Shown here piece by piece: positions 1 through 5,776 of a stretch of DNA of 12,482 nt. How positions within the stretch are numbered: position 1 is the first letter of the stretch; each line of letters begins with the position of its first letter. Both the position numbers and the translations under genes were made by a program. The notes below the pieces were generated by a model, which saw only the letters and a program-made list of their open reading frames with translations, was not told the origin of the DNA and made no database searches. Source of the stretch: JACPRB01 sp964468745 (GTDB lineage: Bacteria > Planctomycetota > MHYJ01 > JACPRB01); assembly GCA_964468745.1 (NCBI GenBank), contig CAYXVY010000144.1, positions 1 through 12,482 on the forward strand, given 5' to 3'.

Positions 1-180
1 GGATAAGCCATTTGAACGGGCGTGGGAAGGCAGGTCGGTGGGCGACGCCGTCGGAGTTGCATTCCACGGGTGCCCCAAACGTCACCCGCGAAGGGCTCCA
101 AAGGGGGTAGAGACGGCATGCGGACGGACCCGAAGCCGATAAGCGGGGGTTATGATGCATTTGCGCCCGGTCGGCGAAGT
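1..180. other. Non-coding flank, possible 3' (oriIS-side) end of the IS91-like element
   Basis: I see no supportable gene here. The stretch lies directly downstream of the minus-strand transposase, which is where IS91-family elements carry the replication-origin end (oriIS). Suggestive features are a short ATAA/TTAT inverted repeat around a G-run at 139-153, the motif GATAAG at both 2-7 and 138-143, and a GAAC tetramer at 14-17. GAAC is one of the target tetramers known for IS91, read here as GTTC on the transposase strand. None of this fixes the element boundary, so it is an inference from position with weak sequence support. Confidence 0.25.
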
Positions 181-1677
181 CTAGAATTCAGACGACTGAT
201 CGACTTCGAAGCAGTCCGCCGCGCTCTCGGGCGGCGACCGTGCCGGACCCAAGCCCGCCGCGTCGTCCGCCATCCCCAGCGACTCCAGGATCGCCCGCAC
301 CGCCGATCTCTTCGTCACGCACGCGATCACCCGCATGCGAGCTCCGCACTTCGGACACGCCAGCACATCCATGCCGAACGATCGCCGCATCAGCGTCGCC
401 CAGTCCGTCCGAGACTGCCGCCGCCGGCGACCCCCGCTGAGCCGCGCGCCCGCCGGCGGATCCTCCCGTCCGCAGCCCGCGCGATCACGCAACGAATCCT
501 CACCCCGGCGCGGGGCGATCTCGCTTCGCACCCGGCTCCGCGCCGCCAGCACCCCGTGATACCGCACCAGGTGCGACCTCGGCGGAGCGACGAGCGCCGC
601 GAGCTTCTCGATGAACTCCACCGGCCGCAACACCAGATGCGTCGCACCGTCCATCCGCGGCTTCCGAAACTCGTACGACACCCTGCCGTCGCTCAGCCAC
701 TCCAGCCGCTCCCCCGCAAACGCCGGCCGCAGCAGGTACCGGCACAGCTTCTCCAGCCCCGCCCGGTCGCCCGCCCGAATGCGCACGGTCGCATGCAGAC
801 TCCAGCCGTCGGCCGCCACGCACAGGTTCGGTGACGTCGAAATCGAGACGGCATCATCCGAGCCGCCCAAGTACGGCACTTTGCGCGGCTCCCCCGACAG
901 CCCGATCCACTCGCGGATGCTCGCCGCCTGCATCACGTCGAACGCCGACGGTTCCTCTCCGCCGTTCTCCTCCCCCAGGACCATCCCCTCCTTGACGAGC
1001 ATCCGGCCGATCCGCCGCCGCACACGGTCGAGCGCCCGGCCGAGTTCATCCTGCGTCGGCGCGCGCAACCGCCGGAAGCGCACCGCCCCGCCCGCCCCAT
1101 TCGGGAGATACACCCCGTCGAGCGCGAGCGTGTGAAAGTGCACGTTCAGATTCAGCGCGCTCCCGAAACGCTGCACCGCGGTCACCGCCCCGTATCGCCC
1201 GTCGCGAATCCGCCGCAATCCGGCACGACGCGCCGTGGCACGGAATATCTCCTCGACGAAGATCCGCTCCGCACTCCCCAGCAGCTTCGCGTCCCGCGCG
1301 AGCCAGTACCGTGCCTGCTTCGGTAGTGACAGCACCCACTGCCGGACAGGCGCCCTCGGCAACACCGCATCGACCAGGTGCGCGGCCGTGTCAGCCATCC
1401 TCCGCCCCGCACAGGACGGACAAATCGAGCGGTCCTTTCACGAAAATCCCACCAGCATGTCCAGCCGGCACTTGGGACACCAAACCCTCGCAAACCCCTT
1501 CTGCAGAATCCCGCAGTCGAGATAGCGCTTCAGCGCCTGCGACACGTACTTCGGAAGCCCCCGCCCGTCCGGGTCGCGCGCCTTCGCCGCATCGAGAAAG
1601 GTCGGCAGGTGCTCGCGCACCACCTCGTGGAGCACGGTGTTTTCAGGCTTTCGCCGCTCGTACGTCGCCGTCGCCAT
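181..1677 (-). pseudogene. IS91-family (HUH) transposase interrupted by one in-frame TGA
   Basis: This is the transposase of an IS91-type rolling-circle insertion sequence, read from ATG at 1677 to TAG at 181-183. The N-terminal part (1438-1677) is the IS91 zinc-binding domain with Cys at 55, 67 and 70. It stops at a TGA (1438-1440) exactly where relatives have another Cys (family pattern roughly FSCKGRxFCPSC). The same frame continues immediately with KDRSICPSCAGRRMADTAAH, supplying the last CPSC pair. The catalytic part (181-1398 if restarted at the next ATG) carries the HUH motif HFH at residues 87-89 of that segment, followed by TLALDGVY. It has one candidate catalytic Tyr (Y221 in LCRYLLRP) with Lys at -4, so it lacks the second Tyr of classical Y2 IS91 enzymes and resembles ISCR-type Y1 enzymes. 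A CPKC pair near the C-terminus is also typical. No frameshift is needed: one nonsense codon separates the halves. No clear Shine-Dalgarno precedes 1677. It is probably inactive, unless the TGA is an error or is read through. Confidence 0.85.
1438..1440 (-). other. In-frame TGA at a conserved zinc-ligand Cys codon
   Basis: On the minus strand the codons run TTT TCG TGA AAG GAC CGC, with the reading frame unchanged on both sides. The family has TGC or TGT here, so a single base change explains it. The downstream half next offers ATG at 1396-1398. Confidence 0.85.
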
Positions 1678-1865
1678 CGCGACGACAACGCAAGTCCCGT
1701 GCCTCTGCGATTGCGCGCGGGAATCGAGCGTTCCGCGAATCGTCGCGTGTACCTGGGAAACGCCGCGTTACCCGGGGAAACACTTCACACGTGTGCCCCA
1801 CTGCGACACAGTCCGCGAGTTGCAATGCCGCGGGGCGCCTGAACCGACGTTCCCGTACCGACCGC
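1678..1865. other. Intergenic region between IS91-like transposase and M28 gene; candidate IS 5' (terIS) end
   Basis: No gene was found. Structure visible here: a perfect 10-bp palindrome CACACGTGTG at 1786-1795; two copies of GGGAAAC at 1755-1761 and 1775-1781, spaced by 20 bp; and a small AACG/CGTT hairpin at 1759-1769. The region is upstream of the transposase, where the terminus (terIS) and promoter of an IS91 element would lie, and also just downstream of the M28 stop codon. It could hold the IS end, a transcription terminator for the peptidase gene, or both. I cannot place the boundary. Confidence 0.3.
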
Positions 1866-3011
1866 TTACTTGAAGTCCTTGTTGACTTCGATTTTGACGG
1901 TGGCGTTGGCGAGTTCCAGCAGCACCGTGAGCATGAAGCGGCCGAGCGCCGCCATCCGGGTGCAGTCGATCTTCTCCGCATGGTCGCTGGGCTTGTGATA
2001 GTCCGCGTGCATGCCGCAGAAGAGGAACATGACGGGCACGCCCTTCGCCCAGAAGTTGGCCTGGTCGCTGCGATCGAAGTACCCGCCGCGCCCCTCGATC
2101 TCCTTCACCTTCGCGTCGGGGCAGAACGCCTGCGCCTTGGCGACGGCCGCCGCGAACTGCAGCGAGCTGCCGACGCCGAAGAGGTCGGCCGCCTTGCCCG
2201 GGTTGCGCCCGAGCATGTCGCAGTTGAGCATCGCGACGGTCTTGTCCATCGGAATCTTCGGGGCGTCGCAGTACGCACGCGAGCCGTTGAGCCCCTGCTC
2301 CTCGCCGGAGAACCAAAGATGGAGAATCGTCCGCTTCGTCTTCACGCGCGACGACGCCAGCGAGCGGGCGATGAACATGTTCGTCGTCGTGCCCGAGGCG
2401 TTGTCGTCCGCACCGTTGTTGATGTTGTCCTTGTCGCTCCCGCTGGCGCCGCCGAGGCCGATGTGGTCGTAGTGCGAGCCGACGACGACAACCTCGTCCT
2501 TGAGCTTGGGGTCGCTGCCGGGATAGATCGCGCCGATGTTGCAGCACGAGCCCCACGGAAGGTCATAGGTCTCGCCGATCGGTTTGACGCCCCAGGCCTT
2601 CAGGTTCTCAACGATGTAGGCACGCGCCTTCTTGATCCCCTCGGAGCCGGTCTGGCGTCCCTGGAATTCGTCGCTGGCGATCTGCGTGATCACCTTCTGC
2701 ATGTCGGCGGGGACGAACACCTTGAACGCATCCTTGATCGTGCCGCCGGCGGTCTTGGGCAGCCCGCAGTGAGGGCAGCGCTTCGCCTTCGTGCCGCACG
2801 ACGAGCACAGCGCGTCGTTTTTCGGGATCTTGGTCTTCTTGCACTCGGGGCAGTCGATTTTCTCGGCGTCGTGCTCCTTGTGGCAGCCCATGGACTTCGT
2901 GCAGATCTGCGGCTCGTCGGGCTGCGGCGCCTTCTTGTCGGGCGCGGGCGCGTCCTGCAGGGGGATCCACGCGAGCAGGGAGAGCGCCAGGAGTCGCGCG
3001 AGGAGAAGCAT
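1866..3011 (-). CDS. Secreted M28-family zinc aminopeptidase with N-terminal zinc-ribbon segment
   Basis: 381 aa, ATG at 3009-3011. The C-terminal two-thirds is a peptidase family M28 domain, a di-zinc exopeptidase that removes N-terminal residues from peptides. Visible motifs are GSHYDHIG (His180), NNGADDNASG (Asp202/203), FSGEEQGLNGS (Glu237 probable base, Glu238 ligand), LNCDMLGR (Asp265) and HKPSDHAEKID (His344). The metal-ligand set is therefore complete. The N-terminus is hydrophobic (residues 1-18) and looks like a signal peptide. It is followed by a Pro/Asp/Lys-rich linker and then eight cysteines in residues 37-82, including three CxxC pairs (54/57, 69/72, 79/82) plus C37/C43 with His44 and His47. 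That pattern reads as one or two zinc ribbons, unusual ahead of an exported M28 enzyme. It is divergent from the gene at 3136. The start has only a weak AAGAG immediately before ATG, but no alternative start is better. Substrate unknown. Confidence 0.9.
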   Translation of the reverse strand: MLLLARLLALSLLAWIPLQDAPAPDKKAPQPDEPQICTKSMGCHKEHDAEKIDCPECKKTKIPKNDALCSSCGTKAKRCPHCGLPKTAGGTIKDAFKVFVPADMQKVITQIASDEFQGRQTGSEGIKKARAYIVENLKAWGVKPIGETYDLPWGSCCNIGAIYPGSDPKLKDEVVVVGSHYDHIGLGGASGSDKDNINNGADDNASGTTTNMFIARSLASSRVKTKRTILHLWFSGEEQGLNGSRAYCDAPKIPMDKTVAMLNCDMLGRNPGKAADLFGVGSSLQFAAAVAKAQAFCPDAKVKEIEGRGGYFDRSDQANFWAKGVPVMFLFCGMHADYHKPSDHAEKIDCTRMAALGRFMLTVLLELANATVKIEVNKDFK

Positions 3012-3135
3012 CTCTTATATGTACACCGGCCGCCGCTGCTCGCGGCGCTCCGTGCGCGATCACGCGATTTCCGATTCGGTTCCCCAATCGACCGTCCGTG
3101 ACGTCTATGAGGGAAACTCAGACGGGAGAACGCTC
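3012..3135. promoter_or_regulatory. Divergent intergenic/promoter region
   Basis: 124 bp separate the divergent starts of the M28 peptidase (minus) and the DUF4424-like gene (plus), so promoters for both should lie here. A GC-rich inverted repeat (CGCCGC at 3031-3036, GCGGCG at 3042-3047, 5-nt loop) could be an operator or a hairpin in the peptidase mRNA leader. An AT-rich TATAAG on the minus strand lies too close to the ATG to be a normal -10 box. I do not assign specific promoter boxes. Confidence 0.35.
3124..3130 (+). promoter_or_regulatory. Ribosome binding site for the gene starting at 3136
   Basis: GGGAGAA lies 5 nt before ATG 3136. This supports 3136 as the start rather than the long in-frame upstream extension, which runs antisense through the M28 gene. 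The signal peptide begins exactly at this ATG. Confidence 0.6.
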
Positions 3136-4314
3136 ATGATTCGCCGCATCTCGACCCTCATTCTGCTCGCCACCGTCGCCGCACGCGCCGACATCGGCCC
3201 GAAGCCACGCGAATACGCCCCGGGACTCGAAGTGCGCGGCGATCTGGCCGGGCTCAACGTCGAGATGAGCGCGGAGGAAGTCTCCCTGACGCTCAAGGCG
3301 ACCGGCGAAGAGCGCCACGAGAAGCTGATCGTCGACGCCGTCTTCCACATGAAGAACCTCGGGGACGCGGTCGAGCTCGAGGAGGGGTTCCCCGTCGGCC
3401 CCATCAACAACATGAGCAAGTTCACGATCGAGATCGACGGCACGGCGATCAAGCCCGAGCTCGCCGACCTCGCGCCGAAGAAGAAGGACGTGCCGCCGGA
3501 GGACGCGGAGCACAACTACTGGTACCTCTGGAAGGCGAAGTTTCCCGCGAAGGCCGCGAGCAAGCACGTCGTTCACTACGAAATCGACCTGCACCACAGG
3601 TTCTACACGACCGTGGACACGAGCTACATCCTGCACACCGGCGCGCCGTGGAAGAACGCGATCGGCCGCGCGAAGGTGACGTTCAAGCTCGACGGCCTCC
3701 CCGCCGCGCGCGTGTGGAACGTGTCGCCTCTGCAGGCCATGCGTCGCGAGGGGGACGTGTGGATCTGGGACTTCAAGGACCTGGAGCCGACGATCGACTC
3801 GGACATCCGCATCCGCTACGACTGCGAGGACGCGTGGGAGGACGAGGTCGCGGGGACGCGGCCCGTCGCGGAGAAGTTTCTCGGAATGAAGTTCAGGCTC
3901 TGCAAGCGCCTGCTTGAGGTCCCGTCGCGCCAGGGCCGCGCCACGATGACCGACGCGGAGCTCAAGGACGCGTGCGACGCGTTCCGAGCGTGTCTCGACG
4001 GGGCGTCCGGGAAGAACGGGGCGTGGACCGTGCCGATCCAGCCTTCAGGCAAGTACCCCACGACCTCGTACGACTGGGGGGAGTTCCTCTATGAGGAGTT
4101 CCCGTCGCTGGTCGCGCTGGCGGAGGCGCATCCGAAGAGCGATGCGGCGCGGGACGTCGTGCGCACATGGCTGCCGATCGCGGACGCGATGGCGGGCGAC
4201 AAGCTCTCGACCGGCAAGGAGCCGGCGCAGGTACAGGACTACATCAAGAAGGCCTGGGGGGCGAAGTTCGATGCGGCGCGGGAACGCGCGAAGAAGCTGG
4301 CCGGCGGAAAGTAG
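3136..4314 (+). CDS. Secreted protein of unknown function, DUF4424-like
   Basis: 392 aa, stop TAG at 4312-4314. Residues 1-18 form a classic signal peptide (Arg-rich start, hydrophobic stretch, VAARA before Asp19). The mature protein begins DIGPKPREYAPGLEVRGDL, a beginning I associate with DUF4424-like exported proteins. The central segment has the matching YILHTGAPWKNAIGRAKVTF stretch (residues 164-183), followed by a beta-rich region ending in WDFKDLEPTIDSDIRIRY (210-228). The C-terminal ~150 residues are helical and charged, with no motif I recognise. No catalytic residues can be proposed. The start is supported by GGGAGAA 5 nt upstream and by the signal peptide. It is divergent from the M28 peptidase and convergent with the DUF1570-like gene. 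The domain call is from remembered family style, so function stays unassigned. Confidence 0.8.
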   Translation: MIRRISTLILLATVAARADIGPKPREYAPGLEVRGDLAGLNVEMSAEEVSLTLKATGEERHEKLIVDAVFHMKNLGDAVELEEGFPVGPINNMSKFTIEIDGTAIKPELADLAPKKKDVPPEDAEHNYWYLWKAKFPAKAASKHVVHYEIDLHHRFYTTVDTSYILHTGAPWKNAIGRAKVTFKLDGLPAARVWNVSPLQAMRREGDVWIWDFKDLEPTIDSDIRIRYDCEDAWEDEVAGTRPVAEKFLGMKFRLCKRLLEVPSRQGRATMTDAELKDACDAFRACLDGASGKNGAWTVPIQPSGKYPTTSYDWGEFLYEEFPSLVALAEAHPKSDAARDVVRTWLPIADAMAGDKLSTGKEPAQVQDYIKKAWGAKFDAARERAKKLAGGK

Positions 4315-4316
4315 GC

Positions 4317-4353
4317 GGGGATCCAACGCGGGAAGGGACGGATCAGGATCCCC
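4317..4353. terminator. Convergent hairpin, probable bidirectional terminator
   Basis: GGGGATCC at 4317-4324 is exactly complementary to GGATCCCC at 4346-4353, giving an 8-bp perfect stem with a 21-nt loop. It lies in the 43-bp gap between the stop codons of the two convergent genes (4314 and 4358). There is no T-run on either side, so it is not a textbook intrinsic terminator. Position and perfect pairing make a transcription end or barrier the likeliest role. Confidence 0.45.
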
Positions 4354-4357
4354 CACG

Positions 4358-5086
4358 TCACTTCGTCTTGAACCGCAGCACGTAGTCGGCCCACTCCTTG
4401 TGGAGCGCGTCGAGGTCCATCGCCTTGCCCCCGCGCGCGAAGGCCGCCTGGTAGACCTCGTCCCGTTTCCGGCCGCGCTTGAATCCGTCAACCAGCCGCA
4501 CGAGTACCTCGCGGCAGGTGCCCTTGTCGCCGGGCGTGAGACTCGGGTGACTCCAGAGGAAGTGGCAGAGGCTCCACGACTGCGCGTAGTGCAGCGTCGC
4601 GTCGCCGTCGAACTGCTCGTGCGTCATCGACACGAGCGTCTTGATCGGCGTGACGCGCCCGTCCTTGATCGCGGTCTGCAGCGACGGCAACCACCCCGCG
4701 GCCGGACCGGTGACGCCGAACGCGTAGATCTGGTTCGCCTTCACCTCGTTCGAGGCGAAGCACTCCGCGAGCCCTTCGCTGAACCAGCGCGGCATGTCCG
4801 GGCTGAGGTAAAAGCCCGGGAAGGCGAGATCGAAAAACTGGTGCGACCCCTCGTGGCAGAGGACCTGGAACGGCGTGGCCGACGGATGCGCCCCCTCGTA
4901 CGCGACGAGCTGCTTCGTGGCGGGCGAGTAGTACGCGATCGACCCCTTGGGCGGAGATTGCCGCTGATAGCTCACCTCGTCGCGGTAGTAGAAGATCTTC
5001 GGCCGCTTGGCGAGCAGCTCGTCGAAGCCGAACGCCTGCGCGTAGCGGGAGTACATGAGATCCATCTGCTCCTTGAGGACCGAGCT
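4358..5086 (-). pseudogene. DUF1570-like gluzincin metallopeptidase, 5'-truncated
   Basis: The only start codon in frame is ATG at 5065 (235 aa, TGA at 4358-4360). The open frame extends upstream to a TAG at 5087-5089 and reads SSVLKEQMDLMYSRY. This matches how DUF1570 domains begin internally, not at a natural N-terminus. Numbered from Met 5065, the zinc motif HEGSH (HExxH) is at 71-75 and the third-ligand motif WFSEGLAE is at 94-101 (Glu97), a gluzincin arrangement. The preceding IAYYSPATKQLVAYEG is the usual DUF1570 lead-in. The signal peptide and first strand that such proteins normally have are missing. The plus strand immediately beyond codes for an unrelated protein, so the gene is broken at about 5080-5090. 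It ends 43 bp from the convergent DUF4424-like gene. DUF1570 proteins are predicted exported peptidases with no defined substrate that I know of. The domain is intact, but expression of the remnant is doubtful. Confidence 0.8.
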
Positions 5087-5282
5087 CTATCTCCAGTCGG
5101 GGACGGCCATTGAACAGCTCACGCAGTTCAATGCCACGGGCGACCCCGCCAAGCGGTACATCGTCTCGGACTTCGACTGGGACCGCGGCGGCACTCGGAT
5201 CGTGCTGCAACTCGCCACGATGAACGGGCTCGTGCCCGAGACTCCGCAGCTCTGGATGCTGACGTTCCCTTCCACGCCGTAG
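5085..5282 (+). pseudogene. 3' fragment of a TolB/PD40-type beta-propeller protein gene
   Basis: The plus frame from about 5085 reads LYLQSGTAIEQLTQFNATG, then IVSDFDWDRGGTRIVLQL, and ends LWMLTFPSTP with TAG at 5280-5282. This is the blade pattern of TolB-like/PD40 propellers (residue-name/QLT, then SDFDWDxxGTRI). Only about 65 codons are present, enough for the last one or two blades, so it is the C-terminal end of a larger protein. An ATG at 5055 gives an open frame, but its first ten codons are antisense to the DUF1570-like gene and do not look like a real N-terminus. The coding signal starts at the same point where the neighbouring minus gene is cut. Confidence 0.65.
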
Positions 5283-5353
5283 CTCCGCGGCTTCGCCGAC
5301 GCGGAAGTGCTTGCTCGGGAGGGCGCTTCTGGCTCGATGGGCGCGACGCCACC
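5283..5353. other. Short spacer between propeller fragment and VOC fragment
   Basis: 71 bp with no gene. A GGGAGGG lies at about 5315-5321 but is too far from the VOC start to act as its ribosome binding site. Nothing else was recognised. Confidence 0.4.
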
Positions 5354-5710
5354 ATGAATCCCGGCTCAACGATGCGCGTCGCGCGCCCGACGGACAACCT
5401 CGCGGCGATGTACGGGCACGGCCTCGGGTACAGCGTGATCCGTGACTTCACGGATCATGCGGGATTCGATGGACTCATCCTCGGCCATCCGGGTCCGTCC
5501 AATCGAATCGAATTCGCCGCGCACCGGGGATACCGCGTCGGCACGGCGCCCACGCGGGATCACCTCCGCGTTTTCTACATCCCGGAGGAGGCGGCGCGGG
5601 AGGAGCAGTGCGCTCGCATGCTCGCCGCCGGGTTCCGCAGCGTGCCGTCCTACAACCCATGCTGGGATATCAACGGCGGGGCATTCGAGGATCTCGACGG
5701 GTACCGCATC
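5354..5710 (+). pseudogene. VOC/glyoxalase-fold protein (YycE-like), 3'-truncated
   Basis: The coding signal runs from ATG at 5354 (or the in-frame ATG at 5372) to about 5710, 119 codons. It contains MRVARPTDNL, the GFDGLILGHPG strand, NRIEF (Glu53), DHLRVFY (His70), MLAAGFRSVPSYNPCWD and FEDLDGYRI (Glu112). These are the signatures of a single-unit vicinal-oxygen-chelate protein of the YycE-like type. Relatives end within a few residues after DGYR, usually VLQ plus a short tail. Here the frame instead passes into sequence antisense to the kinase gene with no stop codon until 11311, so the natural 3' end is missing. Relative to the family there also seem to be about three residues missing after DNLAA. 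Family members include antibiotic-binding and dioxygenase-type enzymes, and no substrate can be given. There is no clear ribosome binding site. Probably non-functional. Confidence 0.7.
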
Positions 5711-5776
5711 CCACGGATCGTCGTCCTGCCGCTGCACCTCGCGGTGGACGATCAGCTCTCCGTCCCGGAGGGAGCG
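5711..5776. other. Seam between the VOC fragment and the kinase 3' end
   Basis: 66 bp between the last recognisable VOC codon and the kinase stop. The plus frame stays open but no longer resembles the family. The minus frame is also open beyond the kinase TGA, with no recognisable protein. No hairpin that would serve as a kinase terminator was seen. Confidence 0.4.

Noticed and set aside
180..189. Overlapping XbaI and EcoRI sites (TCTAGAATTC), suggesting a cloning linker
   Set aside because: The bases are the in-frame last codons and stop of the transposase (Glu-Phe-stop), and no vector sequence surrounds them. Chance is enough.
22..834. Plus-strand open frame near the left edge
   Set aside because: Arg/Pro-rich low-complexity translation antisense to the transposase C-terminal part, with no motif.
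1311..3101. Long plus-strand open frame across the transposase and M28 gene
   Set aside because: Antisense shadow. The minus strand carries complete M28 and IS91 motifs.
5366..5737. Minus-strand frame in phase with the kinase beyond its stop codon
   Set aside because: It is antisense to the VOC coding signal and resembles no domain. The kinase already has a natural-looking C-terminus.
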